From Microbacterium sp. LWH7-1.2 (lineage in GTDB: Bacteria; Actinomycetota; Actinomycetes; Actinomycetales; Microbacteriaceae): a DNA stretch of 64,000 nt. Below the pieces are notes generated by a model. The model was not told the origin of the DNA. It was given only the letters and a program-made list of their open reading frames with translations, and did not search any database. The DNA lies in NCBI RefSeq assembly GCF_038397755.1, contig NZ_CP151637.1, positions 496,001 through 560,000 of the forward strand, given 5' to 3'. A program made the translations under genes and the position numbers. Shown one piece after another: positions 51,951-60,102 of the stretch (the first letter of the stretch is position 1; the number at the start of each line of letters is the position of its first letter).

Positions 51951-52001
51951 TCTTGAGCGTTCCCCCGTCTTGAGCGTCCACACGTCTTGCAGATCGAGGT
52001 C
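51951..52001 (+). repeat. Three 17-nt iterons upstream of the relaxase
   Basis: Three tandem units start at 51951, 51968 and 51985: TCTTGAGCGTTCCCCCG, TCTTGAGCGTCCACACG and a degenerate TCTTGCAGATCGAGGTC. The first two share TCTTGAGCGT, the third only TCTTG; spacing is exactly 17. They end 60 nt before the relaxase start. Direct repeats near a relaxase gene are typical of an oriT or of a relaxosome protein site. The rest of the 51402-52061 gap carries only the TIR-like remnant. Confidence 0.45.
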
Positions 52002-52061
52002 CGTACCCGGAGTGGCGGGCGCGTCGGCACCACCTCTCTGACATAGGAGAGGAGGCACCGG

Positions 52062-55000
52062 GTGTCGGTGTCGATGCGGGTGATGAGCGCGGGGGATGGG
52101 TACAAGTACCTCCTCCGCACGGTAGCCGCGGCCGACGGCGAGCGACCGCTCTCTACCCCGTTGACCCGCTACTACGCCGAGGCGGGCACGCCGCCGGGCC
52201 GCTGGCTCGGGAGTGGTTTGTCAGCGCTGGCCGACGGCAGAATCGACGCGGGATCGCGGGTGTCCCAAGCGCAACTCGAGCTGCTCCTGGGGATGGGTCG
52301 TGACCCCGGCACCAGCGCCCCGCTCGGCCGGGCGTATCCCGAGTACGCGGTATCCGAGGCGAGCCCGGACCAATGGGTTGCAGACGCGCCACCGCCATCT
52401 CGCCGCCGCGCCGTCGCTGGCTACGACTTCACGTTCTCGCTGCCGAAGTCGGCATCCGTCCTCTGGGCTGTCGCCGACGCCAACACTCAGGCCACAATCG
52501 CAGCCGCACACCACAAAGCGATCGATGACGTGCTCGCCTTCATGGAGCGCGAGCTCGCCGCGACCCGAGCCGGCGAAGCGGGTCGCGACGGAGCAGTAGC
52601 CCAGGTCGAGGTCACCGGCCTGATCGCCGCAGCGTTCGACCACTTCGACTCCCGCGCGGGTGATCCGCAACTCCACACGCACGTCGTAGTGAGCAACAAG
52701 GTGCGCACTGTGTTCGACGGCAAGTGGCGGTCGCTCGATGGACGTCCGCTGCACGCGGCGACGGTTGCGCTGTCTGAGTTGCACACAGCTGTGTTCGCTG
52801 ACCACCTGTCGCGTGCGCTCGGCGTCCAATGGGAACGGCGCGAGCGCGAAGCCGGCCGCAACCCGGTGTGGACGATCGCAACCGTTCCCGTGCATCTCGC
52901 TGCCGAGTTCTCGTCTCGGTCACGCCACATCGATGTCGAGAAGGACCGGCTCATCGACAAGTACGTCGCCACGCACGGCCGCGCGCCGTCGAAGGTGACG
53001 ATCATCCGTCTGCGTCAGCAGGCGACGCTCGCGACGCGCCCCGAGAAGCAGCTCCGATCGCTCGCCGATCTCACGCGAGAGTGGCGTACCCGCGCGGGCC
53101 GAGTGCTCGGCCGCGACGCGAGCGCCTGGTCGCGCACAGCCGTGAACCACCAGGACGGCCCGAAGCCATTGCGTGCCGATGACATGGAGCCCAGCATCCT
53201 AGCCCAGCTCGCAGGGGGAGTCGTGGAAGCCGCAAGCGAGCGCCGTTCGACATGGACCCGCTGGAACCTTTACGCGGAGGCCGCGCGCCAGACGATGAGG
53301 TGGCGCTTCGCCGCGACCGAGGACCGTGAGGCGATCGTCGGCATGATCACGGATGCTGCGGAGCAGCGCTCTACGCGCCTCACGCCACCGGAGCTCGCAG
53401 TCTCGCCCGCCGAGTTCCGACGCGCCGATGAGACGAGCGTCTTCCGCCCGCGCAACTCCGCCCGCTACTCGTCCATTGCGCTGCTGGATGCGGAGGAGCG
53501 ACTGCTCGCCGCGTCGCACGCGACAGATGCGCCGCTGGTCAGCGCTACAACTCTCGAGCGCGCGGAGCGTGCGCGCCGCAATCACGGGATCGTGCTGGGC
53601 GAGGATCAGCGCACGGCGCTCCACTCGATCGCAACGTCCGCACGCGCACTCGACGTGCTGATCGGCCCGGCCGGCGCCGGCAAGACCACCGCGATGCACG
53701 CGCTCCGCCTCGCGTGGGAGCACGAGCACGGTCGCGGCTCGGTCATCGGGCTCGCACCTTCAGCTGCGGCCGCGCGCGAGCTCGCTGATGACCTAGGCAT
53801 CACGACCGAGAACACCGCCAAATGGCTTCACGACCACAGCCAGGGCCGCGCAACCGTGCGCGCATCACAGCTCGTCATCATCGACGAGGCATCCCTCGCC
53901 GGCACACTCACACTCGATCGCATCAGCACGCTCGCAACACGGGCAGGCGCGAAGGTCCTCCTGGTGGGGGACTGGGCGCAGCTGCAGTCTGTCGACGCCG
54001 GCGGCACGTTCCGGATGCTCGTCGAGTCCCGCGCCGATACCCCTGAACTCGCCGACGTGCACCGCTTCCGCAACGCCTGGGAGAAGGATGCCTCCCTCGA
54101 CCTCCGCAACGGGAGACTGCAAGCCCTCGACGCGTACGGCAGGCACGACCGGATCATCGGTGGAGACGCCGACGCAATGGCGGATGCCGCGTACAGCGCC
54201 TGGCTCCAAGACATGGCCTCGGGCATCTCGTCGGTGCTCGTCGCCGAGACGGGCGAGGCGGTCGCCACCCTCAACCGACGGGCGCGCGCCGAACTGATCC
54301 TCACGGGCGTCGTGGATGCCTCGACCGAGTCATCGCTGCGTGACGAGTCCGCGGCATCCATCGGTGATGTCATCATCACCCGCAAGAACGACCGCCGCCT
54401 GCGCTCGGGACGCGACTGGGTCCGCAACGGCGCGCGGTGGAAGGTCGTCGCAGTTCGTCGCGACGGCTCGCTGCGCGTGCAGAACACCGACCGTGCCGCC
54501 GCGCGACCGCTCACTCTGCCTGCCGAGTACGTGGCCGAGAACGTCGACCTCGGCTACGCGGTGACCGCCTACCGTGCGCAGGGGATCACGACCGACACCG
54601 CGCACGCCGTCGTCGAGCCCGGAACGACGCGCGAGAACCTCTACGTCGCGATGACGCGGGGGAGAGCCTCGAACATCGCGTATGTGGTCGTGTCGCGTCC
54701 CGACGAGAATCACTCCGCTCGGCATCCCGGCGAGCGTCCGGATGCAACGGCCCGCGACATCCTCGCCGGCGTGCTCGCACACGTCGGGGCCGAGCTTTCG
54801 GCACACGAGACGATCGCCGCCGAGCAGGACGGTTGGGGGTCGATCGCGCAACTCGCCGCCGAGTACGACACGATCGCGGCATCCGCCCAGAGGCCACGAT
54901 GGTCGAGTTTGATTCACGCCAGCGGGCTGCCTGTCGAGCTGGTCGATTCGACGATCGCGTCGGACGCCTTCGGGGCGCTGACCGCGGGCCTGCGACGCGC

Positions 55001-55559
55001 CGAGGCGCTTGGCCACAACGTTGAGTCTCTTCTGCCGCGAATCGTCGCCGTGCGTGGATTCGACGACGCTCAGGATGCGGCGGCCGTGCTTCACGAGCGC
55101 CTCGAGCGCGTCCTTGCTGAGCCGTCGAGCGGCAGCTCGCGCGGCAGTAGGCGACGGCTGATCGCTGGCCTCATTCCGGCGGCGATGGGAGAGGTGGATA
55201 CCGAGATGCGGCGTGCCCTCGACGAACGGGCACACCTCATCGAGGATCGCGCGTTGGCTCTCGTCGATTCTGCGGTGGTGTCGGGGGAGAGGTGGATCAC
55301 GTCGCTCGGACGCATCCCCGTCGATTCGGTGCGAGCAGGTGCCTGGCGGCACCAGGCGCGGGTCGTTGCCGCCTACCGTGACTGGTACGGCGTTTTCGAA
55401 GATGACGCGCTCGGCGCTCCCGCCCCGTCGCCGAACCAGCGAATTGATGCCGCGGCCGCAGCCGTAGCGCGGGATCGCGCGATCTGCCTCTCGCGGGCGG
55501 ATGCTCCTGCACAGTCACGGCGCGCGCCTGCGCACACGCACGCCGTCCAGAGCCTGTAG
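52062..55559 (+). CDS. MobF-type relaxase-helicase (TrwC/TraA-like)
   Basis: A 1165-residue protein. The TrwC relaxase domain holds MSAGDGYKYLLRTVAAADG at its start (nucleophilic Tyr candidates near residues 14-16), GYDFTFSLPKSASVLWAVAD and the histidine triad HFDSRAGDPQLHTHVVV (residues about 193-210). The helicase part has Walker A IGPAGAGKTTAMHAL near 533, IIDEASLAGTLTLD (motif II), LLVGDWAQLQSVDAGG (III) and TAYRAQGITTDTAHAV (V/VI). It nicks oriT and unwinds the strand to be transferred. GTG start with an AGGAGG region nine nt upstream. It is about 8 kb from the T4SS operon. Confidence 0.93.
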   Translation: MSVSMRVMSAGDGYKYLLRTVAAADGERPLSTPLTRYYAEAGTPPGRWLGSGLSALADGRIDAGSRVSQAQLELLLGMGRDPGTSAPLGRAYPEYAVSEASPDQWVADAPPPSRRRAVAGYDFTFSLPKSASVLWAVADANTQATIAAAHHKAIDDVLAFMERELAATRAGEAGRDGAVAQVEVTGLIAAAFDHFDSRAGDPQLHTHVVVSNKVRTVFDGKWRSLDGRPLHAATVALSELHTAVFADHLSRALGVQWERREREAGRNPVWTIATVPVHLAAEFSSRSRHIDVEKDRLIDKYVATHGRAPSKVTIIRLRQQATLATRPEKQLRSLADLTREWRTRAGRVLGRDASAWSRTAVNHQDGPKPLRADDMEPSILAQLAGGVVEAASERRSTWTRWNLYAEAARQTMRWRFAATEDREAIVGMITDAAEQRSTRLTPPELAVSPAEFRRADETSVFRPRNSARYSSIALLDAEERLLAASHATDAPLVSATTLERAERARRNHGIVLGEDQRTALHSIATSARALDVLIGPAGAGKTTAMHALRLAWEHEHGRGSVIGLAPSAAAARELADDLGITTENTAKWLHDHSQGRATVRASQLVIIDEASLAGTLTLDRISTLATRAGAKVLLVGDWAQLQSVDAGGTFRMLVESRADTPELADVHRFRNAWEKDASLDLRNGRLQALDAYGRHDRIIGGDADAMADAAYSAWLQDMASGISSVLVAETGEAVATLNRRARAELILTGVVDASTESSLRDESAASIGDVIITRKNDRRLRSGRDWVRNGARWKVVAVRRDGSLRVQNTDRAAARPLTLPAEYVAENVDLGYAVTAYRAQGITTDTAHAVVEPGTTRENLYVAMTRGRASNIAYVVVSRPDENHSARHPGERPDATARDILAGVLAHVGAELSAHETIAAEQDGWGSIAQLAAEYDTIAASAQRPRWSSLIHASGLPVELVDSTIASDAFGALTAGLRRAEALGHNVESLLPRIVAVRGFDDAQDAAAVLHERLERVLAEPSSGSSRGSRRRLIAGLIPAAMGEVDTEMRRALDERAHLIEDRALALVDSAVVSGERWITSLGRIPVDSVRAGAWRHQARVVAAYRDWYGVFEDDALGAPAPSPNQRIDAAAAAVARDRAICLSRADAPAQSRRAPAHTHAVQSL

Positions 55560-55639
55560 ATGGTCCTATCCACGCCGAAGGGGTGGGCGTACCCTGACCG
55601 CAACCGCAAGCCGCACGTCTGAAGGAGGAGGCCTGGCCA

Positions 55640-55990
55640 ATGTTCCAACTTCTGATCGCATTCGTGAGTCGCATCTACGCCTTCTTCCAGCGGACGATGC
55701 CGACGAACATCCTCATCCGCGCCACGCACACACGCCGCGGGCTGGAGTGGGGTGTGCCCGCAATGCTCTTTGCGATCGTCTACGTCGTAATCGCCGCCGC
55801 ACTCGCACAGTGGGTCGCCGGCGGAGCGCCAGGATGGATCAACCTTCTTGTGCTGGTGTGCCTTTGGAACGCGATCAAGTTCGCGGTGAATGGGCCGATC
55901 ACGCTCGTGCGGCTCGTGCGTGTGCGGGCGCTCGAGCGTCGTCACCACGACGCGGAAGTGGCCTCAAGCGAGTCGCTGTCGGTGGGCTGA
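55640..55990 (+). CDS. Small membrane protein downstream of the relaxase
   Basis: A 116-residue protein with two TM segments, WGVPAMLFAIVYVVIAAALA and GWINLLVLVCLWNAIKFAV, an Arg-rich helix RLVRVRALERRHH and an acidic tail. It lies 80 nt after the relaxase on the same strand. From memory, small proteins of this type are seen next to actinobacterial MobF genes. A role in anchoring the relaxosome at the membrane is possible but not shown. Confidence 0.65.
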   Translation: MFQLLIAFVSRIYAFFQRTMPTNILIRATHTRRGLEWGVPAMLFAIVYVVIAAALAQWVAGGAPGWINLLVLVCLWNAIKFAVNGPITLVRLVRVRALERRHHDAEVASSESLSVG

Positions 55991-56088
55991 TACCTGACCC
56001 GTAGGCCGGACGTGGTGGGAGAGCGCACCTTATCCCAGTTCCGTTGTTGACCCCAGGGGTCGCAGCCGACGGCCGCCGCTGGGGTGCG

Positions 56089-56901
56089 TCAGTTGCGGTT
56101 CAGTCCGTGGCGCCTGGAGTCGAGTGCGTCCTTGAAGTGGCTCTCAGCGACGTCGATGTCGCGCGTCGGCGTCGAGGGATCGAACACGCGCAGCAGTGAG
56201 AAACGGAAGCTCGACGGGTCGAGACCGCGAAGCTCGACGTTTCCGCCGTGCCCGTTGGTCGCGTACGCGCTCCAACGCTGGCGAATGCTCTCCTCGCCGT
56301 CCGCCTTGCCGACGTAGTGCCGCCCATCACGGGTGTCCGTGATCAAGTAGATCCCGAAGACCGACGACAGCGCAGTGCGCCACGACGCGTAACGGTGTTC
56401 CCGCATCACGGCTTGCAGGTCCACGTGGCTCAGGACGAGCCGGTCGAAGCCGGGGAACGGGATTGGCTCGGCGTCCGCGATTCCGACCACCGGATAGCGT
56501 GCGGCGGTCGATGCACTCATTTTCCAGGTGCGCGGAGACTTCCAGCCGATGACAAGTCGGCTACGGAGGTCTGCCATTACGTCAGTCTCCGCGAGCTCGA
56601 AGGTTCGGATGATCCCGTTGTTGGCGATCTCCCCGCGGTTCTCCACCACTGACCACAGTCGCGCTTGGTCGCCGCCTTCCTTGATGAAGACCACCCAAAT
56701 GCGCGGGGGGTCGGCCGGGAAGCTTCGCGTACTGGCGGACTGATTCCGCGTGTACTCGAAGATCTCCGCGTGGGTCGAGTTGGCGTGGAGACCCGTCAAG
56801 CCGCTCTCCTCGGACTCCTGGGCGAAGGCATGACGGATCACGAGCGCCCGCGCGGGGTCGATACCGGCGTCGATCAGCAGCGGGCCAAGCGTCAAAGGCA
56901 T
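56089..56901 (-). CDS. GIY-YIG nuclease family protein
   Basis: A 270-residue protein. The C-terminal 100 residues are a GIY-YIG endonuclease domain: VFGIYLITDTRDGRHYVGKA (the GIY and YVG pair), an arginine in SIRQRWSAYATNGHGGN and a glutamate in DVAESHFKDALDSRRHG. The N-terminal 160 residues are unassigned (RNQSASTRSFPADPPRIWVV, LFxxVENRGEIANNGIIR-like segment). Such two-part proteins often belong to restriction or mobile-DNA systems. ATG start; a GTG two codons earlier is possible. Divergent from a second GIY-YIG-like gene with a 95-nt gap. Confidence 0.82.
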   Translation of the reverse strand: MPLTLGPLLIDAGIDPARALVIRHAFAQESEESGLTGLHANSTHAEIFEYTRNQSASTRSFPADPPRIWVVFIKEGGDQARLWSVVENRGEIANNGIIRTFELAETDVMADLRSRLVIGWKSPRTWKMSASTAARYPVVGIADAEPIPFPGFDRLVLSHVDLQAVMREHRYASWRTALSSVFGIYLITDTRDGRHYVGKADGEESIRQRWSAYATNGHGGNVELRGLDPSSFRFSLLRVFDPSTPTRDIDVAESHFKDALDSRRHGLNRN

Positions 56902-56996
56902 GGCCGTGACGATACCGGCCCGGGGCAACGGGGCGAACTCGCAACCTCCGCCAGTCGGGTGGCGAGCGCGTCGCCTACCGACCGTAGTCTTCAGCT

Positions 56997-57743
56997 GTGA
57001 CCTCGACGCCGCAGTTGCTGACCGACCTTCGTGTCGCCGCCGATCATCTCGACGCACTCGGGCGTCCGCTCACGTATGACGAGTTCGTGGCTGAGCTTGA
57101 GAGAGCGATCCCAGATTCTTCGAGTGACGTGCACTGGATGGCCGACAATCAGCTCGTCGGCATCTTCTTCGCACGCCAGACTGTGGAGCCTCGCGAACTC
57201 ACCGACCGCTTCCGGGAGTGGATCGTAGAGTTCAGTCGATGGACGGTGGATGGGCTGCGACGAACGGGCTTTGAAGGGTTCGTGCCGTTTGCTGAGCTCC
57301 CTGCGGCCGACGTGCCGACCGCGCCCGGTGTGTACGTCGTCGTGCGCACCATCGACGAGCCGCCGCGCTTCCGAGACGTCAGTCCGGCCGGACGCTTCAA
57401 GCAGCGCGACCCGTCCGTTGCCGTTGCCAGGTTGAAGGCGGAATGGGTCACCGGCACCGACGTCGTATATCTCGGGGTTGCCACCGCGGGTAGCCGCGGC
57501 ACCCGCGGCATCGCGAAGCGACTCGACGAGTACCGTCGCCACGGAGCCGGCGAGCCCGTCGGGGACTGGGGCGGACGCTTCATCTGGCAGCTCGAGGACA
57601 GCGACGCGCTGCTGGTGGGGTGGAGGACGGAACCATCGGAAGACCCGGAAGTCGTCGAGGCGCGCCTCATCGCGGAGTTCAAACGGGATCACGGAAATCG
57701 CCTGCCGTTTGCCAATCTGAAGCAAGGTCGACGAACAGGGTAG
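56997..57743 (+). CDS. GIY-YIG-like protein, divergent partner
   Basis: A 248-residue protein with a GIY-YIG-like C-terminal half: [60 protein letters not shown] and [20 protein letters not shown] ending in the RLPFAN signature that is usual for this group. GVY and VYLG take the place of GIY and YIG. The N-terminal 110 residues are helical with no known family. GTG start. Together with the divergent gene it makes a pair of candidate nucleases sharing one promoter region. Confidence 0.72.
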   Translation: MTSTPQLLTDLRVAADHLDALGRPLTYDEFVAELERAIPDSSSDVHWMADNQLVGIFFARQTVEPRELTDRFREWIVEFSRWTVDGLRRTGFEGFVPFAELPAADVPTAPGVYVVVRTIDEPPRFRDVSPAGRFKQRDPSVAVARLKAEWVTGTDVVYLGVATAGSRGTRGIAKRLDEYRRHGAGEPVGDWGGRFIWQLEDSDALLVGWRTEPSEDPEVVEARLIAEFKRDHGNRLPFANLKQGRRTG

Positions 57744-57837
57744 GCGTCCGGTGGTTCCCACCGGACTCGTCTGTGCAGGGGCTCGGCGGCGCAGTGTGCG
57801 AAGCAGGGTGACTCACCCTGAGGTCGTGCTGGGCGGC

Positions 57838-57870
57838 TTGACGGATATGGTTTAGATATCTAAACCATAT
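57838..57870 (+). promoter_or_regulatory. MarR operator (perfect 26-bp palindrome) over a promoter
   Basis: 57845-57870 is a perfect palindrome with half-site ATATGGTTTAGAT. A TTGACG -35 box at 57838-57843 and a weak -10 (TAAACC, 57861-57866, spacing 17) straddle it, so a bound protein would block RNA polymerase. The next ATG begins three nt after the palindrome, which leaves no room for a ribosome binding site and implies a leaderless message. MarR proteins bind such palindromes as dimers; the marR gene is two genes downstream. Confidence 0.72.
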
Positions 57871-57873
57871 GGC

Positions 57874-58177
57874 ATGAAGACCTCCGCCGACTCACCCACC
57901 GACGTCGCTCCCGCGGCGGTCTCGCAAGAAGCCGTTCCGGTTCAAGCTGGGCGTCGGACTGCTGATCCTTTACCCGCTGATATGGCTCTTCGCAGCAGTC
58001 GTACCGTTCCTGCCGCTTGACGTCGAGACCAAGGCTGGGGTTGTAGCCGGCGACCTGGCTGCGGCTGAAGTCATCTTTGTGCTCGGCGTCGCTTTTGTCG
58101 GCAAGGAGGCGTACCAGGCAATCAAGGCACGGCTCTTCAAGAAGAAGACCGGTACGCCGGCCGCAGAGAAGAAGTAG
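57874..58177 (+). pseudogene. Transporter-suffix-domain membrane protein, frameshifted
   Basis: The ATG frame reads MKTSADSPTDVAPAAVS and soon leaves the protein pattern, while the next frame, entered near GTCTCGCAAG (about 57925), reads RKKPFRFKLGVGLLILYPLI, WLFAAVVPFLPLDVETKAGV, VAGDLAAAEVIFVLGVAFVG and KEAYQAIKARLFKKK. That is the transporter-suffix-domain type: two TM helices and a basic tail, normally about 90-100 residues. A single-base shift joins both parts. It may be a real mutation, a sequencing error or programmed. It lies three nt before marR. Confidence 0.6.
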
Positions 58178-58180
58178 TCA

Positions 58181-58624
58181 ATGCCGAACGAAGCCGAGGA
58201 GCACCTCGTAATCGCCGCGGCCCGAATCAACGCGCTCGTCTTCGAGTTATGGCTCGCGGTCGAGCGTGACGGCCCCCGCTATGACGAGTTCGAACTGACA
58301 GGGCAGCAGCACGCCGTGCTCGGGCGGATTGTCGCGGATCCGGACATCACGCCGCGCGCGCTGGCGGAGGCTCTTGGCGTCACGAAAGGGGCGATCAGTC
58401 AGCACCTCACGCTTCTCAAAAGGGAAGGTTATCTCTCGCGGCGTCGCAGCGACCGCGACGGACGGGTGCATGTACTCCACCTCGAAGAACGTGGGCGCGA
58501 CTATCAAGCCATGCTCCAGCGCTACCAGCAGTACTCGATCGACAAGTACATAACCAAGCTGTCCGCGACTGACGTGGATGAGATCGTGGCCGCGCTGGAG
58601 AAGCTGCGAAACGCCTTCGCATAG
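58181..58624 (+). CDS. MarR family transcriptional regulator
   Basis: A 147-residue winged-helix regulator. Recognition region: FELTGQQHAVLGRIVADPDI, TPRALAEALGVTKGAISQHL and the wing RREGYLSRRRSDRDGRVHVL (read as KREGYLSRRRSDRDGRVHV). Dimerisation helices lie at both ends. MarR proteins usually repress their own operon and release it with small ligands. The perfect palindrome at 57845-57870 is the expected operator. Its start follows the membrane-protein stop by three nt. Confidence 0.9.
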   Translation: MPNEAEEHLVIAAARINALVFELWLAVERDGPRYDEFELTGQQHAVLGRIVADPDITPRALAEALGVTKGAISQHLTLLKREGYLSRRRSDRDGRVHVLHLEERGRDYQAMLQRYQQYSIDKYITKLSATDVDEIVAALEKLRNAFA

Positions 58625-58682
58625 ACGCGCCGTCAGCGGGCCGCAGAGCCGCGAGGATCGCTTCACCGGAGAGGATTAGCGC

Positions 58683-59681
58683 ATGCTGCGCGTCTACCTC
58701 GATCAGAACAAGTGGATCGACCTCGCCCGTGCCGCCACGGGCCATTCGTCCGGCGCGCGCTACGTCGACGCTCTGAACGCTGCCCGTGCTGCCGCAGCCG
58801 CAGGAACCGCATCATTCCCTCTGGACATGTTTCGCTATGCCGAGACGGGAAAGCGTGCCAACGAACGGTCGCGTAACGACGTCGCCGACGTCATGATCGA
58901 ACTCTCACGTCAGCACACCATGGCGCTCGGCAGGGACATCCTGCCCGCGGAGGTGGACGGCGCACTCAAGGTCCGGTACGGACGGCCGGGGCAGCCTCGG
59001 CAGGTCGAGGTCTTCGGCGTCGGGGCGCGTCACGTGACGAAGGAGGGCGTGACCTGGCCGGAGTTGGATGAAAGCAAGCTGCGCGCAGCGGCGGGCGACA
59101 TTCCGGAGCGCCATTACCCCGAGATCCAGAAGATCTACACGAGGCTCATCGAGGAGCAGGTGCTCCGTGCCGGCCCCGAAGTGGTGCGTGCGGCCGGGCT
59201 CAATCCGGACACTCGCCACATCGACCAGCAATACGTGGATTACGAGAACATGATCGGCTCCGAGATCCGGGCCAGGGGCCTCGCGGGGGACATGATCGAC
59301 CTCGCGGTGCGTGCCTCAGATCTTGGTGACATCCGCACCGCAGTCACGGAGGCGCTCAACCGTGTCGGTCTCACCTGGGAGGAATTCCTAGAGGACCTGG
59401 GCCCTGGAGGTGTGGTCGGATTCATGGACGACCTGCCAATCCGGTACGTCACGAACGTGATGCGATCGGCCAAGCTCCGTCAGGCCGAGCAGAAGTGGGA
59501 GCTGAACGACTTCAACGACATCTTGGCGCTCCCGGTTGCTGCCGTGTACTGCGACGTTGTCGTCACGGAGGCGCAGTGGGAGCATCGCTTGACCCAGGGA
59601 AAGATCGAGGCGCGGTACGGCACGAAGGTGCTCCGGAGCGTCGCGGACCTCGCCGACATTCTGGCGGCGAGTCCCAACTAG
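58683..59681 (+). CDS. PIN-like domain hypothetical protein (332 aa)
   Basis: A 332-residue protein that begins MLRVYLDQNKWIDLARAATG. A first-strand aspartate followed by Q/N and helix, with acidic residues near the C-terminus (NDFNDILALPVAAVYCDVVV then TEAQWEHRL), is the layout of PIN-fold ribonucleases; here the domain is split by a large insertion (about residues 45-275). GGAGAGG lies nine nt before the ATG. From memory proteins with a YLDQNKWIDLA start occur in accessory islands. RNase activity is inference. No antitoxin gene overlaps it. Confidence 0.6.
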   Translation: MLRVYLDQNKWIDLARAATGHSSGARYVDALNAARAAAAAGTASFPLDMFRYAETGKRANERSRNDVADVMIELSRQHTMALGRDILPAEVDGALKVRYGRPGQPRQVEVFGVGARHVTKEGVTWPELDESKLRAAAGDIPERHYPEIQKIYTRLIEEQVLRAGPEVVRAAGLNPDTRHIDQQYVDYENMIGSEIRARGLAGDMIDLAVRASDLGDIRTAVTEALNRVGLTWEEFLEDLGPGGVVGFMDDLPIRYVTNVMRSAKLRQAEQKWELNDFNDILALPVAAVYCDVVVTEAQWEHRLTQGKIEARYGTKVLRSVADLADILAASPN

Positions 59682-60046
59682 CCCGGTTTGGGTGCTTACT
59701 CGCCCCCCGGTGGGCCGTGCGCCGACAGGCTGTCATCTGACAGAGGTGGCCCATTGTGGAATAGACAACGGGTATTGACTTTTCTGACCGCTCGTTCAGT
59801 AACCGCTCGTCCACTCCTCGTCGGGCTGCGATGTAGCGGCCCCCACCCGGGGATCATCCATCGCTTCCAATGAGGAGGCTCAGCATGGCTCAGAATGAAC
59901 CCGAAGTGCCGGCTTCGGCACTCGGACCAGTCCGCCCGTTTGCAACTGCCTGCGGCGGGCAGTCGACCCGCCGTGCCTACGACATTGAGGCGCGCGGCAC
60001 CCGATCCGGACCCGCACCGCCGACTGTCACAACCCCCCACTACAGT

Positions 60047-60060
60047 CGAACATCAGTTCT
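60047..60060. promoter_or_regulatory. LexA/SOS-box-like site
   Basis: CGAAC-ATCA-GTTCT matches the actinobacterial SOS box CGAAC-N4-GTTCG except for the last base. It lies 16 nt before the ATG of the gene interrupted by the IS30 element, which has an AGGAGG site. The remaining sequence between the PIN-like gene and this point (59682-60046) holds a possible TTGACT -35 box (59775) but no convincing gene. Confidence 0.5.
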
Positions 60061-60102
60061 TAGTTTAGGAGGCGAGATGCGGCTAGCAATCCGTGAGGAC
60101 AT

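Noticed and set aside
51284..52120. A 278-residue minus-strand frame over 51.3-52.1 kb
   Set aside because: Only the middle part has TIR-like character and it needs a frame change; both ends are antisense of the MBL gene or non-coding.
59885..60076. In-frame extension of the DUF6504-like gene to an ATG at 59885
   Set aside because: It would run through the LexA-like box and is Pro/Thr/Arg-rich; AGGAGG before 60077 supports the later start.
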